This document shows, one piece after another, positions 1 through 8,512 of a DNA stretch of 62,813 nucleotides; the stretch's first letter is position 1; every line of letters begins with the position of its first letter. The notes beneath the pieces were generated by a model, which saw nothing but the letters and a program-made list of their open reading frames with translations, was not told the origin of the DNA and made no database searches. Location: positions 1 to 62,813 of the forward strand of contig SABY01000009.1 of the NCBI GenBank assembly GCA_009928785.1. Reading direction: 5' to 3'. Both the position numbers and the translations under genes were made by a program. The stretch comes from Clostridia bacterium (GTDB taxonomy: Bacteria > Bacteroidota > Bacteroidia > Bacteroidales > 4484-276).

Positions 1-216
1 GAAGGCTTTATTGGTAAAACCATTTATGAGATAGGCGTGCGCAAAAAGTCGGGTGCCAATATCGTTGGATTTAAAACCCCCGAAGGAAAATACATCATCA
101 ACCCTTCGCCCGACACGCGCGTAATCCCCGAATCAAAACTCTTTGTGCTGGGCACCCGTGAGCAAATCGACAGCATGAAACATATCCTGCAGGCAGGCGA
201 TGGGGTGCCGGGGTAG
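1..216 (+). CDS. Potassium channel / TrkA-C (RCK_C) domain protein, C-terminal 71 residues
   Basis: The window opens inside this gene; only the last 71 codons and a TAG stop are present. The residues read as an RCK C-terminal (TrkA-C) domain: an EGFIGKTIYEIG start, a hydrophobic IVGF strand, then the typical 'INPSPDTRVIPESKLFVLGT' stretch that precedes the last helix. In this family the domain closes a cytoplasmic gating ring that binds a ligand and controls a K+ pore, usually after a TrkA-N nucleotide-binding domain. The pore and the TrkA-N part lie outside the window, so channel versus Trk-subunit cannot be decided. The neighbour is convergent. Confidence 0.7.
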   Translation, partial: EGFIGKTIYEIGVRKKSGANIVGFKTPEGKYIINPSPDTRVIPESKLFVLGTREQIDSMKHILQAGDGVPG

Positions 217-262
217 CAATCATAGTACTGTGGGTGGAAATAGATTGCTGTTGAAGTTGGTT

Positions 263-1168
263 CTAATGACGCTTCCACTTTAGCCTTTTTCCCAGCACCA
301 GTAGCATTGCCCCCATAATGGTGAGCGCTCCTCCGGCAAGTTGATAATCAGCCGGGAAGCGTCCAAAAATAAAATAGGCTCCCACCAAAACAAACAAAGC
401 TGTTGTGCTCTGTATGATGGCTGCCCGCGAGGCTTCGATGTATTTGAGCGCGCTGTATTGACTGATAGAAGTGATGAATGGTCCGAAAAACGAGCCGATA
501 GCAATATTTATCAATGCTGAGTTTGGAATGACAAAACTGTGCCCCATGATTTTTAAAATCAGCAGCGAAAATAAAAGCAGATAAATAGCTCTGTTGATGG
601 CCAACATGGTGGGAGTAATGACCCGGATATTCTTTTTGGCTATGATGGTACGGGCACCGTAAAACAAAGTGGTAATAACCATTAGCCCTGATGTGCCTGT
701 AAAGTAAGATGATAATGGAGCACCTTTCTGGAAGCTGATTACGAGAGCGCCCGTAAACGTGAGAACAATTCCCAGAACTTCAGCGCGTGAAAACTTTTCT
801 TTGAGCAAAAAAACACCGAACAGGGTTACGAAAACATATTCCATGTTGCGCAAAAAAGAAGGGATAGCCGGATTTGGGGTTATTTCGATGGCACCGTAAA
901 ATGAAGCGGTGGCAATAAGTTCGATTCCGCCCAGGATAAAAAGTATTTTGAATGATTTTAGGGTAATGTGATGAAAGCGCCGGTGTTCGGTCGATCGCAT
1001 GGTGAACAATGTATTCCAAAGTAATGCGCCGGCAAACCAGTAAACTCCAAACTGTGGCAGGCTTACCTCCTGAAGGGCGGCCTTGCTAAAAATATAAACT
1101 GTCGATACCGAAATGGTAGCAATCAAGGCTAAGAGATACCCTTTTACCTTGGGTTGGATGATCATCAT
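263..1168 (-). CDS. DMT-superfamily (EamA-like) transporter
   Basis: A 301-residue inner-membrane protein with about ten hydrophobic segments in two similar halves, the layout of EamA/DMT permeases. The second half carries the usual 'ALKYIEASRAAIIQSTTALF' type segment, and a short basic tail (GKRLKWKRH) ends the protein. Family members export metabolites or amino acids; no residue here reveals the substrate. It starts with two adjacent Met codons followed by the first membrane helix. It lies 90 nt downstream of mpl on the same strand, so it may be read through from comB-mpl, but that gap is long enough for its own promoter. Confidence 0.8.
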   Translation of the reverse strand: MMIIQPKVKGYLLALIATISVSTVYIFSKAALQEVSLPQFGVYWFAGALLWNTLFTMRSTEHRRFHHITLKSFKILFILGGIELIATASFYGAIEITPNPAIPSFLRNMEYVFVTLFGVFLLKEKFSRAEVLGIVLTFTGALVISFQKGAPLSSYFTGTSGLMVITTLFYGARTIIAKKNIRVITPTMLAINRAIYLLLFSLLILKIMGHSFVIPNSALINIAIGSFFGPFITSISQYSALKYIEASRAAIIQSTTALFVLVGAYFIFGRFPADYQLAGGALTIMGAMLLVLGKRLKWKRH

Positions 1169-1258
1169 TGATGCGAATTAAGTAGAAATGATCGGGATGT
1201 GTCGGGATTTATTTGTCGGTTGTAATTTGATTTTTGGAATTTTAAACATTGTCGTTGG

Positions 1259-2665
1259 TCATTTTTCGACAGAGCTTACGATCTTCTTAGCCAGTCCTTG
1301 CTGGTCGATCCCATCAAAGCTGCCGGAACTCATCATCAAAAGGTTGCTTTTGGTGTAATTCTGCGTAAGCAAAAAATCCTGTAAATCATCTGCCTGTGTA
1401 AAAACTTTTAGGTCGCTGCGGCCAAAGCCATCTATAACTTCCTGCGGGGTGATGGGTGGAAGTTTTTTAAGCTCCAGCGCGTGGTGGCTGTAAAATACTG
1501 CGGCTACATCCGCCGGATCGAGGCTGTGGCGGTAGTGACTAAGAAAATGCTTGCTCAGGCTACTAAAGGTGTGCAGCTCAAGTACAGCAATCAGCCGCCG
1601 CTCAGGATATTGATTTTGGATGGCAGCAACCGTTGCAGCGACTTTGGAAGGCGCATGGGCAAAATCTTTATAAACCGTTGTGGTATCGTTTTGTGCAATA
1701 CACTCAAGCCGTCGCGCTGCGCCCGTAAAAGTGCTGATGGCCCGATAAAAATCAGCATCCCCAATTCCCAACGCGCGGCACACCAAATTAGCGCCAGCCA
1801 GGTTTTGCAGGTTGTGGCGGCCAAAGATACGGAGCGGAATTTCGCCTTGGTTGTTTTCAGCGGGCACGAGATAAGTTGTTCCGTTTTCTATTTTTGATCT
1901 AAACTCATGATAGGGCAGCACCTTGTCAGGATAATTCTTATTTGCGCTACAGCGCGATATCACTTCCTGAAGCACCGCATCATCGGCACAATAAACCAGC
2001 GTTCCCTGCTTGCCGATGCTTTGGATGAACAGCTCAAACTGCTGTTTGTAGCCCTCCCACGATGGAAATACGTTGATGTGATCCCAGGCGATGCCGCTGA
2101 TGAGCGCTATGTGCGGATGATAATGCAGGAACTTAGGGCGTGGATCGGTGGGGGAGGTGAGGTATTCGTCGCCTTCGATGACCATGATGGGCGCATCGGT
2201 GAGTTTTACCATCACATCAAACCCTTCTACTTTGGCGCCGACCAAATAATCGAAATCTTTACCGGCCTGGCGCAGCACATGCATCACCATGGAGGTGATA
2301 GTGGTTTTGCCGTGACTTCCGGCAATCACCACACGGGTTTTTTGTTTGGAATGTTGGTAAAGATATTCCGGAAAGGAGTAGATTTTTAATCCCAACCCGG
2401 TAGCTTTTTCAAGTTCCGGGTTGTCGTTTTTGGCGTGCATACCCAGAATCACTGCATCGATATCGGGGGTAATTTTTTCGGCAAACCATCCTTGCTTTTC
2501 GGGTAATAAACCATGACGATCCAGATTGGTACGGGCGGGTTCAAAGATTTCGTCGTCGGAGCCGCTTACCCTGTGGCCTTTGTTATGAAGTGCTATGGCC
2601 ATATTGTGCATCACCGCGCCGCCAATGGCAATGAAATGTATCCGTTGGTTTTTGGTTTCCGACAT
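1259..2665 (-). CDS. mpl: Mur ligase family protein, probable UDP-MurNAc:tripeptide ligase (Mpl-like)
   Basis: A 468-residue cytoplasmic Mur ligase. An N-terminal Rossmann part (IHFIAIGGAVMHNMA) is followed by the ATP-binding loop GSHGKTT at residues 116-122, then central and C-terminal ligase domains. In Gram-negative bacteria Mpl rejoins the recovered murein tripeptide to UDP-MurNAc for peptidoglycan recycling; the long spacing and the 'SGSDDEIFEP' region favour Mpl over MurC. I place the start at the ATG encoding MSETKNQ (2665). An in-frame GTG at 2689 would add only MFVLKKIF. comB ends its reading 30 nt upstream, so the two are probably co-transcribed. The exact peptide substrate is inferred, not shown. 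Confidence 0.75.
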   Translation of the reverse strand: MSETKNQRIHFIAIGGAVMHNMAIALHNKGHRVSGSDDEIFEPARTNLDRHGLLPEKQGWFAEKITPDIDAVILGMHAKNDNPELEKATGLGLKIYSFPEYLYQHSKQKTRVVIAGSHGKTTITSMVMHVLRQAGKDFDYLVGAKVEGFDVMVKLTDAPIMVIEGDEYLTSPTDPRPKFLHYHPHIALISGIAWDHINVFPSWEGYKQQFELFIQSIGKQGTLVYCADDAVLQEVISRCSANKNYPDKVLPYHEFRSKIENGTTYLVPAENNQGEIPLRIFGRHNLQNLAGANLVCRALGIGDADFYRAISTFTGAARRLECIAQNDTTTVYKDFAHAPSKVAATVAAIQNQYPERRLIAVLELHTFSSLSKHFLSHYRHSLDPADVAAVFYSHHALELKKLPPITPQEVIDGFGRSDLKVFTQADDLQDFLLTQNYTKSNLLMMSSGSFDGIDQQGLAKKIVSSVEK

Positions 2666-2695
2666 AAATATCTTTTTTAAAACAAACACAAACTT

Positions 2696-3427
2696 TTACA
2701 ACGCCTGGTTTACGTCCACCAGTTCGCCATCGCGCATAATGGGAACCACGGCAGTAGAATCCTGTTGGAAAGAAAATTCCAGCACGTCATCCACACCCAG
2801 CACACGCAGGCGCTCACGGTGCGCAGCTTTTTGGATATATTGCATCACGTCGGATTTGGCGGTATTCCACAGGTCGATGGCGGCATGTGCCGAGTCGCTG
2901 GCGATTTCGTACGCTTTTAGCTCCAGCAGTTTGTCGATGAAGGCGCCGGCAAAGAGGGTATCTTCGAGGCAGAAGGTGTTTTTCCATCCGGCGCAAAGCA
3001 CCAGGACTTCACGCTGCTGCTGTGCCACCCACAGGGCAAGCGCGCTGATGTTGGAGAAAGCGCCAACAACTACTTTTTGGCTGTGGCGGCAGGCGGTGTC
3101 GATGGCTACGGTGCCATTGGTGGTGGTAAAAACGAGTTTTTTGTTTTTCACCTCTCCTTTTTGAAAAGCAAAGGCTGAGTTGCCAAAGTTGGCAAAACTC
3201 AGCAGCACACCATCGCGCTCGGCTGCAACCGGGAAACCGTTTTTCTGGAGCGTCATGGCTTTCTCAATCGACGACACAGGAATTACGGAGCGGGCACCAT
3301 GCGCAAGGGCAGAAACCATCGAGGTGGTGGCGCGCAAAATATCCACAACTACTATCACCGTGTTGTTGCTGATGGTGCGGTGCTCGGCCTGAGCCGGAGT
3401 AAAACAAACGTCGATAGTAAAATTCAT
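2696..3427 (-). CDS. comB: 2-phosphosulfolactate phosphatase-like protein (ComB family)
   Basis: A 243-residue soluble protein with the ComB signatures: VVVDILRATTS near residues 26-36, TTTNGT at 101-106, and a CAGW...F.LEDTLFAG block near 145-160. ComB removes phosphate from (R)-2-phospho-3-sulfolactate in the coenzyme M branch of methanogens, but homologues are widespread in bacteria that do not make coenzyme M, where the role is unsettled. No ComA, ComC or other sulfolactate gene is next to it. It sits directly upstream of mpl on the same strand, with a terminator-like hairpin separating it from gcvT. Family membership is firm; substrate in this organism is not. Confidence 0.8.
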   Translation of the reverse strand: MNFTIDVCFTPAQAEHRTISNNTVIVVVDILRATTSMVSALAHGARSVIPVSSIEKAMTLQKNGFPVAAERDGVLLSFANFGNSAFAFQKGEVKNKKLVFTTTNGTVAIDTACRHSQKVVVGAFSNISALALWVAQQQREVLVLCAGWKNTFCLEDTLFAGAFIDKLLELKAYEIASDSAHAAIDLWNTAKSDVMQYIQKAAHRERLRVLGVDDVLEFSFQQDSTAVVPIMRDGELVDVNQAL

Positions 3428-3444
3428 CTTTTGATTATTAAAAA

Positions 3445-3487
3445 CAAGAAAGGATGGCCTGCCGTAGCAACACCATCCCTGCTTGTG
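3445..3487 (-). terminator. Terminator-like hairpin after gcvT
   Basis: Two nested stems, ACAAG/CTTGT outside and GGATGG/CCATCC inside, are separated by a 3+3 nt internal loop. On the minus strand the hairpin is followed by TTTTTAATAA. It lies 9 nt past the gcvT stop and before comB. Confidence 0.6.
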
Positions 3488-3495
3488 GAGTTTTG

Positions 3496-4587
3496 TTACC
3501 CTTTATAAAATGGAAACTTTACGATTTTGGCGCGCAGCATTTTGTCGCGTATTTTGATGAATATCTCATTGTCGAAAGCGGAATGTTCGCTGTTGATGTA
3601 TCCCATGCCAATCGCTTTTTTGAGTGTAGGAGCCATGGTGCCGGAGGTTACTTCACCGATGACGTTGCCCTGTTCGTCGCAGATTTCGTAGTGCTGCCGC
3701 GGTATGCCTTTGTCGATCATCTCGAAACCACGCAGGCGTCGTTTGGGACCTTCGTTTTTAATTTTTTCGTGGTGCTCGCGCAGGATGAAATGTTTGTAGT
3801 CTGGAAATTTGGTAATCCAACCCAGCCCGGCTTCTATGGGCGAAGTAGTATCGTTGAGGTCGTTGCCGTAAAGGCAAAACCCCATTTCGAGACGCAGTGT
3901 GTCGCGGGCACCCAGCCCGATAGGTTTGATGCCGAACTCTTCGCCGGCTTCAAAGATGGCATTCCAGAGTTTTATTCCATCGTCATTAGCAAAATAAATC
4001 TCAAAACTGTTTTTTTCGCCGGTATAGCCGGTAGCCGAAATGATTACGTCGGGTACGCCAGCCACTGTGGCGCGGCGGAAGGTGTAGAATCCGATGGTGC
4101 TCAGGTCGGTGTCGGTGAGTTTTTGCAGGGTGGCCATGGCTTTAGGGCCCTGAATGGCCAACAGGGAAGTTTCGTCGGATGCATTGACGAGTGTGGCGCA
4201 TTCGGTATTGTGCTGGTTTATCCATTTCCAGTCTTTGTCGATGTTGGAGGCGTTCACCACCAACAGGTAGTTCTCGGCATCGAAACGATACACGATCAGG
4301 TCGTCAACGATGCCGCCTTTGTCGTTGGGAAAGCAGGAATATTGCGCCTGCCAGTCTTCGAGCTTCGATACATCGTTGGAGGTAATGCGCTGCAGTAGTT
4401 CGAGGGCTTTTGGGCCTTTCACCCATATTTCGCCCATGTGTGAAACATCAAAAACACCCACGGCGGTGCGCACGGTTTCGTGTTCGGCGTTTACACCTTC
4501 GTACTGCACAGGCATGTTGTAGCCTGCAAAAGGAACCATCTTGGCTCCCAGTGATTCATGGATTTTGGTAAATGCGGTATTTTTCAT
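3496..4587 (-). CDS. gcvT: Glycine cleavage system aminomethyltransferase (T protein)
   Basis: A 363-residue protein, the usual GcvT length. It carries the folate-binding aminomethyltransferase domain (start [23 protein letters not shown], then [11 protein letters not shown]) and the C-terminal barrel domain ([29 protein letters not shown]). It transfers the aminomethyl carbon from the lipoylated H protein to tetrahydrofolate, releasing ammonia. An upstream in-frame ATG would add 21 residues unlike any family member, so the start at 4587 is chosen. gcvH and gcvP are not in the window. A Bacteroidota -7 box (TACTTTTG on the minus strand, 4614-4621) stands 27 nt upstream. I saw no glycine riboswitch in the leader. 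Confidence 0.93.
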   Translation of the reverse strand: MKNTAFTKIHESLGAKMVPFAGYNMPVQYEGVNAEHETVRTAVGVFDVSHMGEIWVKGPKALELLQRITSNDVSKLEDWQAQYSCFPNDKGGIVDDLIVYRFDAENYLLVVNASNIDKDWKWINQHNTECATLVNASDETSLLAIQGPKAMATLQKLTDTDLSTIGFYTFRRATVAGVPDVIISATGYTGEKNSFEIYFANDDGIKLWNAIFEAGEEFGIKPIGLGARDTLRLEMGFCLYGNDLNDTTSPIEAGLGWITKFPDYKHFILREHHEKIKNEGPKRRLRGFEMIDKGIPRQHYEICDEQGNVIGEVTSGTMAPTLKKAIGMGYINSEHSAFDNEIFIKIRDKMLRAKIVKFPFYKG

Positions 4588-4613
4588 CTGGATTATGGAT
4601 TTTTTTTGAAAGG

Positions 4614-4621
4614 CAAAAGTA
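4614..4621 (-). promoter_or_regulatory. Putative -7 box for gcvT
   Basis: The minus strand reads TACTTTTG, matching the Bacteroidota TAnnTTTG element, 27 nt before the gcvT ATG. I found no TTTG at the expected -33 distance, so support is partial. Confidence 0.35.
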
Positions 4622-4791
4622 CGGATTTGGTGATTAGGGCGGGATGGCAATTTCTTTCATTTTTGTACTTGTCTTTGCACAAATCATGCGAAACCGTAAT
4701 ACAATTGAATATTTGGGAATTTGGGAAACATTGTACAATCCCATTTTTAAACCTATCGAAATTTAGTTCCTACCAATGTCACGCAGGAGTT

Positions 4792-4916
4792 CAGCTTAGG
4801 TTCTACCTAAGCTGTATCTATTCTTGCAGGCTGTGCCTGCTTTTTTTACAAGATTGTTATGCAATGAAAACAGGCTAAGCCTGTAAGAATAATGCGGACG
4901 AGGTGCAACCTCGTCC
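4792..4916. repeat. REP/BIME-like cluster of four short hairpins in two inverted units
   Basis: Four perfect palindromes lie in 125 nt of the gcvT-sucC gap. Hairpin 1 is CAGCTTAGGT-tct-ACCTAAGCTG (4792-4814). Hairpin 2 is GCAGGC-tgt-GCCTGC (4826-4840). Hairpin 3 is CAGGCT-a-AGCCTG (4871-4883). Hairpin 4 is GGACGAGGT-gca-ACCTCGTCC (4896-4916). An A+T spacer with ATTCTT separates 1 from 2, and its reverse complement (AAGAAT) separates 3 from 4. The set is therefore two two-hairpin units facing each other, the layout of bacterial interspersed mosaic elements. Stem sequences differ yet each still pairs. No associated Y1/RAYT transposase gene is in the window. The rest of the 460-nt gap holds only the sucC terminator and the gcvT -7 box. 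Confidence 0.6.
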
Positions 4917-4982
4917 AAACACCCGCTTGTCCATGTCCTCATTAGAAACTTCAATTTTATTTATTGAAAAGTTAAGGCTCAC

Positions 4983-5023
4983 AAAAAAAAGCTCTCTGCA
5001 CGTTTTGGTTGCAGAGAGCTTTT
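4983..5023. terminator. Intrinsic terminator of sucC (bidirectional in form)
   Basis: A 14-bp stem, AAAAGCTCTCTGCA at 4987-5000 pairing with 5010-5023, with a 9-nt loop. On the minus strand it ends in eight T residues, and it begins 24 nt after the sucC stop codon. Confidence 0.9.
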
Positions 5024-5047
5024 TATATAGATTTTATTTTTTGAGGC

Positions 5048-6238
5048 TTACGCCAACACTTCGTTTACCAGCCGCGCCGCGTCTTCGAGCGCGATGGCTG
5101 AATGTACCTTCAGCCCCGACTTGTCGATAAGTTCTTTGCCTTCGGCGGCGTTGGTGCCTTGCAGACGGACGATGATGGGGATTTGGATGTCGCCGATATT
5201 TTTATAAGCATCCACAATACCTTGTGCTACGCGGTCGCAGCGGACGATGCCGCCAAAAATATTGACCAAAATCGCTTTCACATTCTCGTCTTTTAGAATG
5301 ATGCGAAAGCCTTCTTCCACCCGTTTGGCATTGGCCGAGCCTCCTACGTCGAGGAAGTTGGCAGGGTCGCCGCCCGACATTTTTATCATATCCATGGTGG
5401 CCATGGCCAGTCCGGCACCATTCACCATACATCCTACATTACCATCCAGTTTTACATAATTCAGGTCGTAGCGGCTGGCTTCCACTTCTATCGGGTCTTC
5501 TTCGAGGAGGTCGCGCATGTGTGCGATGTCGGGATGACGGTACAAGGCGTTGTTGTCGATGGAAACTTTGGCGTCAACAGCAAAAATTCTTTCGTCGGAG
5601 GTACGCACCACCGGGTTTATTTCGAAGAGTGAAGCGTCGCTGCCCACGTAGGCATTGTAGAGCGCTGTTGCAAATTTCACCATGTTTTTGAATGAGGTGC
5701 CGCTGAGGCCCAGATTGAAAGCAATGCGACGTGCCTGAAAACCTTGCAGCCCCATGCACGGATCGATTTCTTCGGTAAATATCTGGTCGGGAGTTTCTTC
5801 GGCCACTTTTTCGATGTCCATGCCGCCACGTGGCGAATACATTAGCATGTTGCGCCCAGTCTTACGACTGAGCAGCACGCTCATATAATATTCCTGTATC
5901 TCGGCTTCGCCGGGGAAGTAGATGTCCTGCTGAATAAGCACTTTGCGCACCAGCTTACCCTGCGCCGATGTTTGCGGTGTTACCAAATTCATCCCGATGA
6001 TCTGATCGGCCAGTTCTTTCACCTGATCAAGCGATTTGGCCAACTTCACGCCACCGCCTTTGCCACGCCCGCCGGCATGTATCTGCGCTTTGACAACCCA
6101 CATGGCGGTGCCCGTTTGCTTTTGTAAAGTCTTGGCAGCTTCAACGGCTGTTTCGGGGGAGTCGGCAACGATGCCCTCGGGAACGGCTACTCCGTAAGAT
6201 TGTAATATGGATTTGCCTTGGTATTCGTGTAAATTCAT
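5048..6238 (-). CDS. sucC: Succinyl-CoA ligase (ADP-forming) beta subunit
   Basis: A 396-residue cytoplasmic enzyme subunit with the family start MNLHEYQGKSILQSYGV, an ATP-grasp domain (VVKAQIHAGGRGKGGGVKLA near residues 48-67; FEINPVV near 205) and the C-terminal ligase domain (GGSANAKRVEEGFRIIL; NIFGGIVRCD). With SucD it makes succinate and ATP from succinyl-CoA, ADP and phosphate in the TCA cycle. sucD is not adjacent, so the two subunits are encoded apart. The gene stands alone with a strong terminator downstream and a -7-like box (CAAAATTA on the plus strand, 6276-6283) upstream. Confidence 0.95.
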   Translation of the reverse strand: MNLHEYQGKSILQSYGVAVPEGIVADSPETAVEAAKTLQKQTGTAMWVVKAQIHAGGRGKGGGVKLAKSLDQVKELADQIIGMNLVTPQTSAQGKLVRKVLIQQDIYFPGEAEIQEYYMSVLLSRKTGRNMLMYSPRGGMDIEKVAEETPDQIFTEEIDPCMGLQGFQARRIAFNLGLSGTSFKNMVKFATALYNAYVGSDASLFEINPVVRTSDERIFAVDAKVSIDNNALYRHPDIAHMRDLLEEDPIEVEASRYDLNYVKLDGNVGCMVNGAGLAMATMDMIKMSGGDPANFLDVGGSANAKRVEEGFRIILKDENVKAILVNIFGGIVRCDRVAQGIVDAYKNIGDIQIPIIVRLQGTNAAEGKELIDKSGLKVHSAIALEDAARLVNEVLA

Positions 6239-6598
6239 TGGTATAGTTTATTAATGTTTTGTGCTGATGCGGCTGCAAAATTATTACTTTTCGTCTTTGT
6301 TTGCACCGCAGCGTCAGCTATTTTCTGATAATATCGCGTGCTACCGGCCATCAGTGGGATTTCCAGTCGAACATTTCGGATGAACAGCAAGCTGTTTTAG
6401 ATCATAATTGCCCAATTTGATCTGTTCAATAGGTTGTTGGATGGTTTCCATTTCAAGTTTTAAAATGAAACAATATTTGAAGCGCGCTGCATGGCATCTG
6501 TCAAAATAGTACGACTTTTGTCTTTTGAACGATTCGTGTCAGCAATTATTCTGATGCTTTCTCCGGATGTTAAACAAGAGCTTTATCGATAAATAATC
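6239..6598. other. 360-nt divergent intergenic region
   Basis: This gap separates the divergent sucC and lytic transglycosylase genes. The only element I can point to is CAAAATTA at 6276-6283, a TAnnTTTG box on the minus strand for sucC. I see no RNA gene, long hairpin or credible small coding region. Confidence 0.4.
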
Positions 6599-7648
6599 AT
6601 GTTAAAATATCTCACCTGGCTGGCGCTTTTGCTGGCTGTATTAGCCATCTCTTTCGAATTGTTGCGGCCTCGCGCACGGCAGGTTGTAATGCCCTCGCTG
6701 CCACCACCGCCTGCAATGATTTATGTGCCGGAGCTGCCACCTGTTGCGGAGGAAGAACCGGAGGCAAAAGAAGTGGTTCGCAAGATGATAGTGCCAGCTA
6801 TGAGTGTGAAAATCCCATCAGCAGCTTATTTTTCCGGCGAAAGCGTGCCCCTCGACACCTTTTATGTTCGCGAAGGTTTTGAGCGGGAACTCATCGTCAA
6901 TACGTATTTTCATTCTTCCACGCTCATGCTGATGAAAAAGGCGCACCGCTGGTTTCCGGTTATCGAGCCTATTCTGGCAAAGCATAACATTCCGGAAGAT
7001 TTTAAATTTATTGCCCTTATCGAGAGTGGCCTCGACAATGTGACCTCGCCGGCGGGAGCTTCCGGTTTTTGGCAGTTTCTGAAAGGCACCGCACGCGACT
7101 ACAATCTGGAAGTGAACGATCATATCGACGAGCGCTATCATGTGGAAAAAGCTACTGAAGCGGCATGTCGTTTTTTTTTGGATGCTTATGGCACCTTTGG
7201 AAACTGGACGCTGGTGGCTGCGGCCTTCAACGCGGGCCCCAAGCGCATCGGCGATATGCTCAAGCGGCAGCATGTTTCTTCTTACTACGACTTGCAAATT
7301 CCTGAAGAAACCAACCGGTATGTTTATCGGATACTCGCCGTGAAAACTATTTTTGCCAATCCCACCAGCTATGGTTTTCATGTTAAATTCGACGAGCTTT
7401 ATCCTATAGTTCCCACCCGCGATGTTGTTGTAAATCATACAGTGAAAGACCTTGTGATTTTCGCACAACAATATGGAATAAGCTATAAAACACTCCGGAT
7501 TTTCAATCCCTGGATTCGTAAGGATGAACTGCCCAACCAAAGTGGACGGGCTTACATCCTGAAAATCCCCGACGCTGACCATCTTCGCTACTCTACTTTG
7601 GGCGACGAGCCACTGCCCGAAGCAGCCAAAAACACCATCAACCCATAG
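6599..7648 (+). CDS. Membrane-anchored lytic transglycosylase (SLT + LysM-like)
   Basis: A 349-residue MltD-type enzyme. Residues 3-20 form a hydrophobic anchor or signal, followed by a proline-rich linker to about 50. The SLT/goose-lysozyme domain spans about 115-255, with the catalytic Glu at position 142 in ALIESGLDN, then SPAGASGFWQF and AAFNAGPKRIG. A single LysM-like segment (VKDLVIFAQQYGISYKTLRIFNPW) lies near 280-325 and would bind glycan. Such enzymes cut murein strands between MurNAc and GlcNAc, leaving 1,6-anhydro ends, in the periplasm. It has its own strand context, divergent from sucC and 137 nt before the chemotaxis cluster. Confidence 0.88.
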   Translation: MLKYLTWLALLLAVLAISFELLRPRARQVVMPSLPPPPAMIYVPELPPVAEEEPEAKEVVRKMIVPAMSVKIPSAAYFSGESVPLDTFYVREGFERELIVNTYFHSSTLMLMKKAHRWFPVIEPILAKHNIPEDFKFIALIESGLDNVTSPAGASGFWQFLKGTARDYNLEVNDHIDERYHVEKATEAACRFFLDAYGTFGNWTLVAAAFNAGPKRIGDMLKRQHVSSYYDLQIPEETNRYVYRILAVKTIFANPTSYGFHVKFDELYPIVPTRDVVVNHTVKDLVIFAQQYGISYKTLRIFNPWIRKDELPNQSGRAYILKIPDADHLRYSTLGDEPLPEAAKNTINP

Positions 7649-7785
7649 CAGCCATTTATAATTAAGCATAAAACAATAAATTGGACTTCTTTTTTTTAAA
7701 AAAACTATTTTGCCCGTCATCGGTTGTTTACTTTTCTGCCGATAGTTTGTTTGGTAATATTTAAACCAGAAAACATTAGTAAATA

Positions 7786-8106
7786 ATGTCTGAGAAAAAA
7801 CAAGTTCACCTCCGGATAGAAAGAGAGGGAGATCAGCAGCAGTTTCTGTCGATAACCCTGGGTGGAACCCTTACCATCGATCATGCTGCCAGGGTGCAGC
7901 AAGTGTTGTTGCAACATCTCGATGCCGTTCAGGGGGTTCGCTTGTCGATAGATGAAGCCGACGAAATGGATTTGGCCTTTTATCAACTGCTGATTTCTTT
8001 GCAGCAAACCTTGGTAAAGCAAAACAAGGAATTGGAGGCAACGATAATTTTGGACGAAGAAAAGGAAGAGCTTTTCAGAAGAGCCGGGTTTGAATTTAAT
8101 TTTTAG
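7786..8106 (+). CDS. STAS-domain protein of the chemotaxis cluster
   Basis: A 106-residue cytoplasmic protein with the STAS fold pattern: beta strand (LSITLGGTLTID), helix, then VRLSIDEADEMDLAFYQLLISLQQTL, where the usual phosphorylatable Ser-Ser or Asp-Ser at the helix start is Asp-Leu-Ala. It lacks the conserved serine of SpoIIAA-type anti-anti-sigma factors, so switching by serine phosphorylation is unlikely; a scaffold or binding role is an inference. It is 13 nt upstream of cheY and is the first gene of the STAS-cheY-cheA-cheW-mcp row, so it probably belongs to the signalling complex. Confidence 0.75.
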   Translation: MSEKKQVHLRIEREGDQQQFLSITLGGTLTIDHAARVQQVLLQHLDAVQGVRLSIDEADEMDLAFYQLLISLQQTLVKQNKELEATIILDEEKEELFRRAGFEFNF

Positions 8107-8119
8107 ATAAATCATACGC

Positions 8120-8494
8120 ATGAACCAGGAAAGACGGACTGTAGTTTTTGTTGACGACTCGGCAAGTGTGCGCGAAGCCGTGGGATGCGTACTGCAGCAA
8201 AACGGGTTCGTAGTCCTCAAAGCCGGCGACGGACAGGAATCGTTGAAATATTTTGAAGGTTTACCCGTGGACTTGCTCATTACCGATCTGCACATGCCCC
8301 ACATGAACGGCATCGAACTTATCCAAACTGTGCGTAGTAGCAGCCAATACAAGCATTTACCCATCCTGGTGCTTACCACCGAATCGCAGTTTGAACAAAA
8401 GATGGAGGCCAAACGTGCCGGAGCTACCGGCTGGCTGGTAAAACCTTTTACCCCCGAAAAACTTATGGCCATCATTCGCCGTGTTATTCATTAA
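8120..8494 (+). CDS. cheY: CheY-type single-domain response regulator
   Basis: A 124-residue receiver domain with no output domain. The acidic pair is D12-D13 (VFVDDSASVR), the phospho-acceptor is D56 (LLITDLHMP), the switch threonine is T86 (LVLTTES) and the conserved lysine is K108 (WLVKPF). In chemotaxis CheY accepts phosphate from CheA and carries the signal to a motor or other target. It lies between the STAS gene and cheA, 18 nt before the latter, so it is most likely the cognate regulator. Whether the output is flagellar, gliding or something else cannot be read from the window. Confidence 0.9.
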   Translation: MNQERRTVVFVDDSASVREAVGCVLQQNGFVVLKAGDGQESLKYFEGLPVDLLITDLHMPHMNGIELIQTVRSSSQYKHLPILVLTTESQFEQKMEAKRAGATGWLVKPFTPEKLMAIIRRVIH

Positions 8495-8512
8495 TAATTC
8501 CAACCAATTTTT

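Noticed and set aside
3454..4398. Long plus-strand frame antisense to gcvT
   Set aside because: gcvT on the other strand has full-length family similarity; the antisense product matches nothing I recognise.
4588..5047. Glycine riboswitch upstream of gcvT
   Set aside because: The gap contains short REP-like hairpins and a terminator but no recognisable glycine aptamer, and the -7 box would place the start site downstream of them.
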